From NCBI GenBank assembly GCA_007745635.1, contig CP036272.1, forward strand, positions 3,275,925 through 3,320,620: a stretch of 44,696 nt of DNA. Reading direction: 5' to 3'. Every line of letters begins with the position of its first letter. Position 1 is the first letter of the stretch. The position numbers were made by a program, and so were the translations under genes. Of this stretch, positions 1-8,271 are shown in pieces. The stretch comes from Stieleria bergensis. Lineage in GTDB: Bacteria > Planctomycetota > Planctomycetia > Pirellulales > Pirellulaceae. Under the pieces are notes generated by a model, which made no database searches, was not told the DNA's origin, and saw only the letters and a list, made by a program, of their open reading frames with translations.

Positions 1-136
1 TAGGGACGCACCCTTGCTAGACGGGGTTGCTAGACGGGGACGCACCCTTGCTCCCTCAATAGGGACGCACCCTTGCTAGACGGTTGTGCTAGACGGGGAC
101 GCACCCTTGCTAGACGGGGGCACCCTTGCTAGACGG
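1..136. repeat. Degenerate tandem repeat
   Basis: The motif GGGACGCACCCTTGCT occurs at about 3-18, 37-52, 62-77 and 96-111, with a shortened copy near 117-130. Between copies stands TAGACGG, seen six times (18, 31, 77, 90, 111 and 130). The unit is about 20 bases with small deletions between copies. It begins at the window edge, so its full extent is unknown. No coding function is visible. Confidence 0.8.
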
Positions 137-541
137 GGGCAGTGAATCGTTGACACTCAGTGCGTTGTCTCCCAAGCCGAGTTGGTCCAAGGTATTGGGC
201 TTGGATTCGCAGTGTAGCCCATGGTGGTGGGGCGAGAGTCAAGAAAGGCATGAAAAGCAGCAATGGGATGATGCGATGGGTGCGGGCTTTTACGCCTGAT
301 ACGTCGCGGAGGTCTTAAGGCCGGCTGAAAGTGCAAAGGAAACCGCACAGCCGTTCACAGCAGCGGTCACACAACTTCTTCTGCCAGGTCTCGACTGGCA
401 ACCAGAATCGACTGGCAAATATTTCGCCGACTCGTTTTAATCAGTCCTTCCACGTCGCAACACGAAAGCGACAAACTTCAACGCACGATCTATCCCGGCA
501 CACCCCGTGCCCGGATAGATCGCATTTCGTTAAAGAAGCCC
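137..541. other. Non-coding stretch
   Basis: About 400 bases between the tandem repeat and the first membrane-protein gene. Short open frames exist on both strands, but they have no recognisable domain, signal peptide or convincing ribosome site. I see no RNA gene or clear terminator. The promoter of the 542 gene presumably lies in its right part. Confidence 0.5.
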
Positions 542-1333
542 ATGAACACCGAAAACGACCCTTTCAGCGTCAATAATCCCTATCGGGTTTCCTCCGCTGA
601 ATTAGCAAAGGATGATCTTGTTGATCCTGCTGCCGCCCTGCAGGCTCGCCGTGGCAGTTCCGGTTTTGCTGTCGTTGCCATCGCGATGTTTGTGTTGACA
701 CTGATTGCCGGCGGTCTGTTGTTGCTGTTAGTCATTCAGTTCGCTTCGGTGCATTTTTCGAATTTGCCGTTAGGCCCGTCAATCGTCTCGATTGAGCCGA
801 TCGTGGCGCTGCCCGGCTGGTTGGCGATGCTGGCCGTTCCCGTGGGACAAATGATTTGTTACCGCGTTCCCGATGCAGTGGTTTCCAAGGCAATGTTGGC
901 GGGCTGCTTGCTGGGTTATCTGGCCACGCTGGCGGTCCTGGTCTTGGCTGTCCTGGGCTCGTTTGTCCTGGCACTTCAGGAGAGCCCATTGATCATGATG
1001 GTGGTGGTGGTGATCGGAGCGATCATTGCCTATTGTGCACCGATGGTGTCCCAACTGTTCTTCGTTTCGCACGTTCGTTTGTTGGCAAAACGTGTGGGAG
1101 CGGGAGAGGCCGCTAGCTGGGCGTTTCTGGCCCGGGTTGGCTTGATTGCGGCGCCGATTTTACTGTTCGTCGTCGCCGGGCTTAGTTCTCTGGTCAATGA
1201 TGGCGACGCTGCCATCGGCGTCATCCTGGCAGCGCTCTCTCTAAGTTCGCTGGCGATCGGTGCTGGTGCGATGTTTGTCTATGGATTGTCATGCTGGAAA
1301 CTCTATCGGTATCTGGCAAATGCCAGCACTTGA
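542..1333 (+). CDS. Multi-pass membrane protein, paralogue of the next gene
   Basis: A 263-residue protein of unknown function. Residues 1-40 are soluble and begin with an Asn-Pro-Tyr-containing segment (NPYRVSSAEL). About six hydrophobic segments follow, roughly at residues 43-66, 85-105, 118-143, 149-170, 195-215 and 222-248, so it should sit in the cytoplasmic membrane. The start at 542 has only a weak purine stretch upstream (AAAGAAG). The next gene encodes a clear paralogue with the same N-terminal motif, the shared block GFAVVAIAMF, an ICYR-P-VVSK segment and a YGLSCW-L near the C-terminus. The pair looks like a local tandem duplication. I do not recognise a named family. Confidence 0.82.
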   Translation: MNTENDPFSVNNPYRVSSAELAKDDLVDPAAALQARRGSSGFAVVAIAMFVLTLIAGGLLLLLVIQFASVHFSNLPLGPSIVSIEPIVALPGWLAMLAVPVGQMICYRVPDAVVSKAMLAGCLLGYLATLAVLVLAVLGSFVLALQESPLIMMVVVVIGAIIAYCAPMVSQLFFVSHVRLLAKRVGAGEAASWAFLARVGLIAAPILLFVVAGLSSLVNDGDAAIGVILAALSLSSLAIGAGAMFVYGLSCWKLYRYLANAST

Positions 1334-1516
1334 GTCCGGCAGATCCGTTTGCTTGACGCAATGAGCGTTGATCGATGACGGTGTGGCTTGACTCAATTAC
1401 ACAGGGTGTCGAATGCGTTACAATGGCACGACACAGTGGTTGTCGTGTGACTCGTAGAGTGAGTTACGATTGAACGATGCCAATTCCGATTCGAAATTTG
1501 CAAAGAAAATTCTTGA

Positions 1517-2365
1517 ATGCAGGACGAGCAAAACCCCTTTGGCGAGACCAACCCGTACCAGGTCTCCTCCGCTGAGTTGACGTCTGGTGAATTTCCAACG
1601 GAAGTTGCAGCGCAGGCAAAACGCGGGAATTTCGGATTTGCTGTTGTCGCCATCGCGATGTTCGGTCTGGCGGCGATGTTTGCCATTAGCATTTTGTTGA
1701 CGTTCCTTGGCGCGGCGGTGTCTTTTCTGCCAAGTCCTGATTCTGGTGGTTCATCCGCTCTAGCAGCGTTTGCTTGGATCCTGGTCATTCCGGCCTGGGG
1801 GGCACTTTTCGCGGTGCCCGTGGGGCAACTGATTTGTTATCGCATCCCGACGAGTGTTGTTTCTAAGCGACTGCTGTTGTTCTGCTATCCAGGTTACGTC
1901 GTCCCGATTGTCTTTGCTCTGTTTGCCCGTCTGTTTGCCGGGGCACCGTTCGGTAGCAGTAATTGGCTTGCCGTGTTGATGATCATTGGTGTGGTCATGG
2001 TCTATCTTTGGCCCTATGTCTCGCAGTTGTTGTTTCTTTCGCATGTCCGCCAGGTGGCACAGCGGGTCGGTGCAGAGCGCGCCGCTAGCACCGCCTTCGT
2101 CGCTCGCATGGGTTTGCTTTGTCTGCCCCTGGTCTTGTTCGGACTTGGTTTGTCCAGTGCCTTTCTTTTCGGCGGAGGAAGTGCCTTTCTTTTCGGCGGA
2201 GGATCGTGGATCGGGGTGGTCTTTTCTGTCGTCGGGTTTGGGATTGCGCTGCTTTCTGTTGGAGTGATCGTGGCGTACGGACTCAGTTGCTGGCAGTTGT
2301 TCCGGTTTGTGTCGTCCGTCGATGAGACGCTTGGCACTCCTGGTGGATTCTCTGCTGATTCATGA
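1517..2365 (+). CDS. Multi-pass membrane protein, paralogue of the previous gene
   Basis: A 282-residue membrane protein of unknown function with the same plan as the gene at 542: a soluble N-terminus with NPYQVSSAEL, the block GFAVVAIAMF near residue 35, then about six membrane segments and YGLSCW near the end. Compared with its paralogue it has extra residues late in the protein. Part of this is an eight-residue block, SAFLFGGG, present twice in a row because of a perfect 24-base tandem duplication at 2156-2203. The gene converges on the carbamoyltransferase operon, whose last stop lies only 25 bases away. No strong Shine-Dalgarno precedes the ATG. Function unknown. Confidence 0.82.
   Translation: MQDEQNPFGETNPYQVSSAELTSGEFPTEVAAQAKRGNFGFAVVAIAMFGLAAMFAISILLTFLGAAVSFLPSPDSGGSSALAAFAWILVIPAWGALFAVPVGQLICYRIPTSVVSKRLLLFCYPGYVVPIVFALFARLFAGAPFGSSNWLAVLMIIGVVMVYLWPYVSQLLFLSHVRQVAQRVGAERAASTAFVARMGLLCLPLVLFGLGLSSAFLFGGGSAFLFGGGSWIGVVFSVVGFGIALLSVGVIVAYGLSCWQLFRFVSSVDETLGTPGGFSADS
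2156..2203 (+). repeat. In-frame 24-base tandem duplication
   Basis: Bases 2156-2179 and 2180-2203 are identical 24-mers starting AGTGCCTTTC and ending GGCGGAGGA. They encode two successive copies of the residues SAFLFGGG in a membrane segment. Perfect identity suggests a recent slippage event or active copy-number variation. Confidence 0.95.
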
Positions 2366-2390
2366 TCCCAACAGGAAAGCCCTTGTCGCA

Positions 2391-2591
2391 CTAGAAGAAC
2401 GAATAGATAAAGGGGGCCACTGTCGGTGAGGTCAACGTGATGGCGGCTCCCAGTAAGATGAGCGACACCAACAGTGGAATCATCCACCAGCGTTTCTCCT
2501 TGCGCAGGAACTGCCAATAGTCCGCTAGCAGTCCGCGGCTCGGTGGTAATTCCGGCAGTTCCGATCGTTTTCGTTGCGTTTCGTTCATCAT
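2391..2591 (-). CDS. DUF5989-family small membrane protein (SxtK-like)
   Basis: A 66-residue protein. Its N-terminus is charged (about residues 1-35, containing LADYWQFLRKEKRWW), followed by one membrane segment at about 37-57 (IPLLVSLILLGAAITL) and a short tail. This matches my recollection of the DUF5989 family, small proteins found beside O-carbamoyltransferases, equivalent in position to SxtK of the saxitoxin cluster. It is the last gene of a three-gene minus-strand operon. Its start codon overlaps the stop of the upstream SxtJ-like gene by one base, a sign of translational coupling. The biochemical role is unknown; association with the carbamoyltransferase at the membrane is an inference from gene order. 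Confidence 0.8.
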   Translation of the reverse strand: MMNETQRKRSELPELPPSRGLLADYWQFLRKEKRWWMIPLLVSLILLGAAITLTSPTVAPFIYSFF

Positions 2592-2989
2592 TACCAGCGT
2601 TTGGTGAAACTCTCCGGTGTCGTCTCTTTGTGAGCCGCTTGCCAGTACGAGGCTTGTTCTTTGTTCGGTTTCATCGGCAGCAATGTTTTGCCACGCAGAC
2701 GTTGGAACAGTCCCAGCGGTGTCACGACCAGGAAAAAGACTGACAACAACGCGATTTCACCAACCGCCGCAGCGACCATTGCGGTCAGCCAACGCTGAAA
2801 CGCAATCAAGGCAGTCATCCAGCTGGGTCGGACGACGATCGTCACGGCAATGGAAAGCCCCAACACGGCGATGAGCACGATCCAAGGTCGAGTTGCGTCT
2901 AAGAACAACGCGATCAACCAGGGAAGTGTCAGCCACGGCAACGCTGCGGTGAATCGGCCGTGGTCGTGATGGGAGTCTGATGGCATCAC
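2591..2989 (-). CDS. SxtJ-family membrane protein
   Basis: A 132-residue protein with three to four hydrophobic segments (roughly residues 16-30, 34-50 and 68-92), then a basic C-terminal tail after residue 95 (LGLFQRLRGKTLLP). Size, topology and position between a carbamoyltransferase and a DUF5989 protein fit the SxtJ family. The start overlaps the carbamoyltransferase stop by four bases (ATGA), and its stop overlaps the next start, so all three genes should be translated as a unit. SxtJ has no established activity; it may anchor or regulate the transferase. The family call rests on size, topology and neighbourhood more than on a strict motif. Confidence 0.78.
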   Translation of the reverse strand: MMPSDSHHDHGRFTAALPWLTLPWLIALFLDATRPWIVLIAVLGLSIAVTIVVRPSWMTALIAFQRWLTAMVAAAVGEIALLSVFFLVVTPLGLFQRLRGKTLLPMKPNKEQASYWQAAHKETTPESFTKRW

Positions 2990-4731
2990 AGGGTGGCTCC
3001 CGGTTTTGCGAGCAAGAAGTTGCCAATGGCCAAAGCGTCGATTTCAGTATTCTGAAAGCACTGCAGCGCGTCGGTGGGCGAACACACGATCGGCTCACTG
3101 CGAACATTAAAGCTTGTGTTGACTAGCATTGGGCATCCGGTCCGTTCAAAAAAGCATTCTAACAGTGCATGGAAGTCTGGGTTTGTCTCTGAGCTGACCG
3201 TTTGGACGCGGGCCGTTCCGTCGACATGTGTGATCGCCGGGTACGTTTGCTGAACGCCTTGACGTACTGGAACGACAAAGGACATGTAGGGACTTGATTG
3301 ATTGGCTTGCAATTTAAAGAGTTCGTGGGCATGTTCCTCAAGCACGGCCGGTGCGAAGGGGCGAAATTCTTCGCGCCGTTTGACCGTTTGGTTTAAACGC
3401 TGCTTGACGTTTGGGGCTCTGGGGTCCGCGAGTAAGCTGCGACCGCCTAGGGCTCGATCGCCAAACTCCATACGGCCTTGAAACCAGCCAACGATCTGGC
3501 CGGCAGTCAGGCGTTGGCAAACCTGGTCCAGTAACTGCGATTTCGACAAAGCGGGGACAGAGGAGGGTTGTGGCGTGTCTCGTTGGAACCTGTCAATCGC
3601 CTGGCGGATCTCAGTGTCCGTGAACGCAGGCCCGAGTCGTGAGCCTGATTGGAGGTCAATGGATTCCGAAGCGATGGGCTGCCCGAGGGCCTGGTGCCAC
3701 GTTAACCAGGCTGCACCCAGAGCACCGCCAGCGTCTCCCGCAGCGGGCTGTACCCAGACCTGTTCGAAGCCGCTATCCGAAAGCAGTTTTCCGTTGGCGA
3801 CGCTATTCATCGCGACTCCGCCGGCCAAGACAAGGTTCTGTTGCTTGGACCTGATTCGAGCCTGTTCCGCAAGACGCAGCACGACGGACGCTGTCACACT
3901 TTGGATGGATGCGGCTATGTCTTGATGTTGTTGGCTCAGTTCTGATTCCGCCGTGCGTGCCGGCAAGCCGAAGAGGTTGGCGAACTTCTGCGTCGTCATG
4001 GTCAGGCCATCCGCGAATCGGAAGAAGTCCATGTCTAAGCGGAACGAGCCATCTGGCTTGAGGTCAATGAGGTTCTCCAAGATCGCTTGGCGGTAAATGG
4101 GTTGACCGTAGCCCGCCAGTCCCATCACTTTGTATTCGCCGCCGTTGATGCGAAATCCCAGGTAGGAGGTAAAAGCCGAATAGAGCAGCCCCAGAGAATG
4201 CGGGAAGCTCAGTTGGTGGTTCAATTGCACACGGTTGCCCTGCCCTTGGCCGAGGCAGGTAGTGCTCCACTGACCAACTCCGTCGACTGTCACAATTGCC
4301 GCTTCTTCGAACGGACTGGGGTAGAACGCACTGGCCGCGTGAGACAAATGGTGATCGGCATAGAGGTAACGCCCCGTAAATCGCTTGCCCAGATGCCGGC
4401 GTGCGACGCGTGGGAGATGCAGCTTGGTTTGCAGCCAAGCTGGTATTGCTTTACGAAACACACCGTAACCGTGGGGCGCCGAATGGACTGCGGTGGTCAG
4501 GATTCGGTCGAATTTACGAATGGGTTTTTCATGGAACGTCACATAGTCGACGTCGGCTAAATCGATGGATGCCGACTGCAGGCAACTGTTGATCGCATCG
4601 ACTGGAAAGCCCGAGTCGTGTTTGAGCCGTGAAAATCGTTCCTGTTGGGCTGCCGCCACCAAGTGTCCGTCGATCAGCAGTGCGGCGGCTGAATCATGAA
4701 AGAAAGCGGAAATACCAAGAACAACGGTCAT
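2986..4731 (-). CDS. Carbamoyltransferase (NodU/CmcH/TobZ family)
   Basis: A 581-residue cytosolic enzyme expected to make carbamoyl-adenylate from carbamoyl phosphate and ATP and transfer the carbamoyl group to a hydroxyl of an unidentified acceptor. The N-terminal Kae1-like domain (about 1-345) starts [18 protein letters not shown] with H12. It carries the metal-site cluster [12 protein letters not shown] (H127, H131), the phosphate loop TVDGVGQW around D150, LAGGVAMN at 302-309 and [10 protein letters not shown] with D333. The C-terminal carbamoyltransferase domain contains [14 protein letters not shown] and [12 protein letters not shown]. The length is normal for the family. It is the first gene of an operon with SxtJ-like and DUF5989 genes. 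The acceptor cannot be predicted, since no sugar, antibiotic or toxin genes flank it. Confidence 0.95.
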   Translation of the reverse strand: MTVVLGISAFFHDSAAALLIDGHLVAAAQQERFSRLKHDSGFPVDAINSCLQSASIDLADVDYVTFHEKPIRKFDRILTTAVHSAPHGYGVFRKAIPAWLQTKLHLPRVARRHLGKRFTGRYLYADHHLSHAASAFYPSPFEEAAIVTVDGVGQWSTTCLGQGQGNRVQLNHQLSFPHSLGLLYSAFTSYLGFRINGGEYKVMGLAGYGQPIYRQAILENLIDLKPDGSFRLDMDFFRFADGLTMTTQKFANLFGLPARTAESELSQQHQDIAASIQSVTASVVLRLAEQARIRSKQQNLVLAGGVAMNSVANGKLLSDSGFEQVWVQPAAGDAGGALGAAWLTWHQALGQPIASESIDLQSGSRLGPAFTDTEIRQAIDRFQRDTPQPSSVPALSKSQLLDQVCQRLTAGQIVGWFQGRMEFGDRALGGRSLLADPRAPNVKQRLNQTVKRREEFRPFAPAVLEEHAHELFKLQANQSSPYMSFVVPVRQGVQQTYPAITHVDGTARVQTVSSETNPDFHALLECFFERTGCPMLVNTSFNVRSEPIVCSPTDALQCFQNTEIDALAIGNFLLAKPGATL

Positions 4732-4980
4732 TCAGCCAATACTGTAGGCAGGGTAGGAACGATGAGACAAACATTGTACCCTGGCGTACGATTCGGGCGG
4801 TCAGATCGGAATTCGACGCTGACCTGAGGCCGTGATTTTGCAATACTGGGTGACTGATTAGGTGAATCCAATCCTGATCCAACAGCCTGACAACGCAAAT
4901 TCGGCCTGCCAAGCCAGTCACACGGTGGTGATTGCGGATCGATTGGGGCGTTCATTGCAGCAAAACCTTAGAGCTTTTCG
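4732..4980. promoter_or_regulatory. Divergent intergenic region
   Basis: 249 bases separate the carbamoyltransferase (minus) from the ABC exporter (plus), so promoters for both must lie here or the exporter is expressed at low level. I could not pick convincing -35/-10 pairs or an operator. Confidence 0.4.
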
Positions 4981-5937
4981 GTGATACAAAGCAGTCCCCC
5001 CGCATTGGAAATTGATCAACTGACCAAGCGATTTGGGACGCGTGAGGCACTGCGCGGAGTTTCCTTTCGTTTGGAAGCTGGCGAGCGATTGGCGTTTCTT
5101 GGTCCCAACGGGGCCGGCAAAACGACATTAATTCGCTCAATCGCTGCTCGAACATCCCCCAGCGGAGGGTCGATCAAGATCTTTGGTCAATCGCCCGATG
5201 ATTCGCGGACGCATCAATTGATCGGCTTTGTGCCTCAGGAGATCGCGCTCTATGGCGATCTGACCGCACGCCAGAACCTCAAAGCGTTCGGCAGGTTCTA
5301 TGGTCTAAAAGGGACACTGCTTCGCCAGCGTCTGTCCTGGGCTTTGGAGTGGACAGGGTTGGCAGATCGCGCCAATGAGTTGGTGCGGAATTTCTCTGGT
5401 GGCATGAAACGCCGTATTAACATTGCGTGTGGTGTCCTGCATCGCCCACAACTGATTCTGTTAGACGAGCCAACAGTCGGAGTCGATCCGCAGAGCCGAG
5501 AGCACATTTTTGGCATGCTGGACAAACTGAACGACGCTGGCACGGCGATCTTGCTGACCACGCATAATCTAGACGAGGCGCAAAGCCGTAGCGACAGAAT
5601 CGTGGTGATTGATCATGGTCGGATGGTCGCTGATGGCACGTTCTCTGAACTGGTCCAAGAGACCGTGGGGAATTCTCGGCTGGTCAAGGTTCGTTTGGAT
5701 AAACCGCTCACTCGGCCAATCGAATTGACCGGCATGCGAACGACGTTAGAGGAAAGAGTCGTTGGCCAGTCCGGTGAGCAATCGATTCATACTCGGCTAT
5801 CGGATGTGAATGAGGATTTGGGACGTTTGGTGCAGCTGATCAAACGCAACGGATATCAAGTGGCGGACTTGGAGATTCGTTCGCCTTCGCTGCGGCATGT
5901 TTTCTTGCATCTCACCGGCCAAGAATTGCGAGATTGA
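4981..5937 (+). CDS. ABC transporter ATP-binding protein
   Basis: A 318-residue ATPase of the ABC-2/DrrA-NatA type that energises export by the permease encoded next. Walker A is GPNGAGKTT at 41-49, the Q-loop is at about 85-87 (VPQE), the signature is FSGGMKRR at 138-145, Walker B is LILLDEP at 158-164 and the switch histidine is H195. The C-terminal hundred residues form the usual extension of this subfamily. The start is a GTG at 4981, with little Shine-Dalgarno support; it fits the expected N-terminus shortly before EIDQLTKRFG. The permease starts eight bases after the stop, so the two form an operon. The substrate is unknown. Confidence 0.93.
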   Translation: MIQSSPPALEIDQLTKRFGTREALRGVSFRLEAGERLAFLGPNGAGKTTLIRSIAARTSPSGGSIKIFGQSPDDSRTHQLIGFVPQEIALYGDLTARQNLKAFGRFYGLKGTLLRQRLSWALEWTGLADRANELVRNFSGGMKRRINIACGVLHRPQLILLDEPTVGVDPQSREHIFGMLDKLNDAGTAILLTTHNLDEAQSRSDRIVVIDHGRMVADGTFSELVQETVGNSRLVKVRLDKPLTRPIELTGMRTTLEERVVGQSGEQSIHTRLSDVNEDLGRLVQLIKRNGYQVADLEIRSPSLRHVFLHLTGQELRD

Positions 5938-5944
5938 GGGATCA

Positions 5945-7243
5945 ATGATCTGGACGTTAATGCGAATCAACTTGACTCGGCTGCTGCATAGCAAGACCGA
6001 GTTGCTGTTGTCATTCGTCGTGCCGATTGCTTTCTTCAGTATCTTTGCCCTGATCTTTGGCCGAGGGATTGGTGCTGGCGCGACCACCAAAGTGAAAGTC
6101 AGCATCGTCGACTTGATGCAAGACCCGGCCAGCGAGCAAATCTTGCAGACGCTTGCCGAGCACGAGGGCTTGCGCTGGATGGATGAGCCGTCGGATCCTT
6201 TGTTAACGCTTGACGCGGCACGCAAAGCGGTGCAACGTGGCCGCGTCGCGGCAGCAATTGTTTTGAAAGCCGCTGTCAGTGAACGGGGACAGCAGGAAGT
6301 CGTCGCGGAGGTGCTTGTCGATTCGTCAGATCCGATTGCAGGCAATCTGGTGTCGGCAGTCGTCACGCAAACCCTGGCTGCGGTCAAGGCAGCGCGGGCT
6401 GCTGCGATTTCCAAACAGTCGATGGCGATGTCGCACGGGGCGGGTCAGCGTCTGGCGTCACTGAAGACTCGGCAGATGGAAACCGCGACAGGCGTCTTGC
6501 CCGTGCAAGCGGTGATGCTGCCCAGGCCTGCGATGTCGCGCGATGATGCTGTGCAGACAACGTCGTCCACCGAACCGGTGCCGGTCGAAACTGTGATTCA
6601 GGATGTCCAGATTGTGGATGTGCTCGGTAGCGGTAAAGCAAATCCAGTGGTCAGCATGTACGCCTCGGGAATTGCTGTCATGTTTCTGCTCTTCGGTGCC
6701 GTCGGCGGTGGCGGGGCGCTGCTTGAGGAACGTGAGAACACAACGCTGGAACGGTTGCTTTCGACCAAGCTGACGATGGACCAAATGTTGCTCGGCAAGT
6801 GGTTCTATTTGACGCTCCTGGGCCTTGCTCAGGTGACGTTGATGTTCATCTGGGGGCAGCTAGTATTTCAAATTGATCTGCTCTCGCATTGGGACGGATT
6901 TTTGATGATGACCGTGGTGACCAGCATGGCGGCTGCGGCCTTTGGACTGTTTCTGGCTACGCTTTGTAAGTCCCGTGGTCAGCTGAACGCCCTGTCGATG
7001 ATCATTGTGTTGACGATGAGTGCATTGGGCGGGTCTATGGTGCCCCGCTATGTGATGAGCGAGCGAATGCGGGAGCTCGGCATGTGGACGTTTAACGCTT
7101 GGGCACTGGATGGATATAACAAAGTGTTCTGGCGGGAATTGAGCGTCCGCCAGTTGTGGCCACAGCTAGCCGTCTTGATGATTGCCGGCGTAGCGTTTCT
7201 ACTGTTGGCTCGTGTCCTGGCGTTTCGCTGGGAAAAAGATTGA
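5945..7243 (+). CDS. ABC-2 type transporter permease
   Basis: A 432-residue permease. One membrane helix lies near residues 17-38, followed by a large extracytoplasmic domain (about 40-235). A C-terminal block of five to six helices from about residue 240 contains the ABC-2 coupling segment LLEERENTTLERLLSTKL. This matches NatB/YhaP-like exporters. I chose the ATG at 5945 because GAGGG sits just upstream and it follows the ATPase stop directly. An in-frame start at 5897 would overlap the ATPase gene by about 40 bases. It forms a complex with the upstream ATPase. The exported compound is not evident. Confidence 0.9.
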   Translation: MIWTLMRINLTRLLHSKTELLLSFVVPIAFFSIFALIFGRGIGAGATTKVKVSIVDLMQDPASEQILQTLAEHEGLRWMDEPSDPLLTLDAARKAVQRGRVAAAIVLKAAVSERGQQEVVAEVLVDSSDPIAGNLVSAVVTQTLAAVKAARAAAISKQSMAMSHGAGQRLASLKTRQMETATGVLPVQAVMLPRPAMSRDDAVQTTSSTEPVPVETVIQDVQIVDVLGSGKANPVVSMYASGIAVMFLLFGAVGGGGALLEERENTTLERLLSTKLTMDQMLLGKWFYLTLLGLAQVTLMFIWGQLVFQIDLLSHWDGFLMMTVVTSMAAAAFGLFLATLCKSRGQLNALSMIIVLTMSALGGSMVPRYVMSERMRELGMWTFNAWALDGYNKVFWRELSVRQLWPQLAVLMIAGVAFLLLARVLAFRWEKD

Positions 7244-7260
7244 CGTAACCGCCGGCGACT

Positions 7261-7279
7261 CCAGCAAGAGTCCTGCTGG
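7261..7279 (+). terminator. Possible intrinsic terminator after the ABC exporter
   Basis: CCAGCA (7261-7266) pairs with TGCTGG (7274-7279) around a seven-base loop and is followed by GCGGGTTTTG. The stem is short and the T-run only four long, so termination may be partial. Confidence 0.4.
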
Positions 7280-7303
7280 GCGGGTTTTGACCCAAATGGC
7301 TTG

Positions 7304-8227
7304 ATGTCGCAAGAGATGAACGAACTTTCCCCAGAATCCACTCGCCTGGGCTGGATCGGTACCGGCGTCATGGGAACCAGTATGTGTGGCCACTTGATGG
7401 ACGCTGGTTACCGGATGACTGTCTTTAATCGCACGGTCGAAAAAGCGAAACCGTTGGTCGAAAAGGGAGCCACGCTAGCTGATTCGGTGGGGGCTCTTGC
7501 TGCCAACAGTGATGTTGTGTTTACCATCGTCGGCTTTCCCAGCGATGTGCGTGAAGTCATCCTGGGTGCCGATGGTGTGTTAGCTTCGGCTCAATCGGGG
7601 GCGATCATTGTCGACATGACTACCAGTCAACCCAGTTTGGCGAAAGAGATCGCAGCGGCAGCCGCACTGAAAGGTGTCGCTAGCATCGATGCTCCGGTCT
7701 CCGGTGGCGACACGGGGGCCCGAAATGCAGCGCTTTCCATCATGGTTGGTGGCGAAGCGGCTGCCTATCAACGCGTTGAACCCTTATTGCGACTGATGGG
7801 AAAGACCATCGTCCACCAGGGACCGGCCGGTTGTGGGCAGCACACCAAGATGGTCAATCAAACCTTGATTGCCAGCGGCATGATCGCGATTTGCGAAGCG
7901 CTATTGTATGCCTATCGCGCTGGCTTGGACATTCCAACGGTTCTCAAAAGTGTCTCCAGTGGAGCCGCTGGAAGTTGGTCGTTGTCCAATTTGGCTCCGC
8001 GGATGTTGGAGAATGATTTTGATCCGGGCTTCTTTGTGGAACACTTCCAGAAAGACATGCGCATCGCGTTGGAGGAAGCCTCGCGAATGAAGCTTGCGCT
8101 GCCGGGTTTAGCGCTCGCCAGCCAGTTGTATCAAGCGCTCGCCGCCCAGGGCCACCAGCGTGACGGCACTCAGGCGTTGATCCTGGCACTCGCTTCACTA
8201 AATGGTTTTGATTGGCAGCAGCGTTAA
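7304..8227 (+). CDS. NAD(P)-dependent oxidoreductase, 3-hydroxyisobutyrate dehydrogenase family
   Basis: A 307-residue beta-hydroxyacid dehydrogenase that should oxidise a small 3-hydroxy acid, or reduce a semialdehyde such as tartronate or succinic semialdehyde, in the cytosol. The N-terminal Rossmann loop is GWIGTGVMG (16-24). The family substrate motif [11 protein letters not shown] is at about 129-139. The catalytic lysine is K182 in GQHTKMVNQ. The all-helical C-terminal domain is complete. The ATG at 7304 is taken as start; a second in-frame ATG at 7316 is possible and neither has a strong ribosome site. The exact substrate cannot be told from sequence. A quinone-reductase-like gene follows 44 bases later on the same strand. 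Confidence 0.9.
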   Translation: MSQEMNELSPESTRLGWIGTGVMGTSMCGHLMDAGYRMTVFNRTVEKAKPLVEKGATLADSVGALAANSDVVFTIVGFPSDVREVILGADGVLASAQSGAIIVDMTTSQPSLAKEIAAAAALKGVASIDAPVSGGDTGARNAALSIMVGGEAAAYQRVEPLLRLMGKTIVHQGPAGCGQHTKMVNQTLIASGMIAICEALLYAYRAGLDIPTVLKSVSSGAAGSWSLSNLAPRMLENDFDPGFFVEHFQKDMRIALEEASRMKLALPGLALASQLYQALAAQGHQRDGTQALILALASLNGFDWQQR

Positions 8228-8271
8228 ACCGCTGCACTTCCACACTCTCCTCCTTTGACTGACTCTGACCG

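Noticed and set aside
1..136. CRISPR array
   Set aside because: Repeats are irregular, spacers are very short and repeated, and no cas genes are near.
157..576. Short open frames on both strands before the first gene
   Set aside because: No domain, signal, ribosome site or typical composition; they overlap one another.
4981..5937. This ATPase as the missing partner of the MacB-like permease at 11300
   Set aside because: It is eight bases from an ABC-2 permease and has the NatA/DrrA-type C-terminal extension, not a LolD/MacB type.
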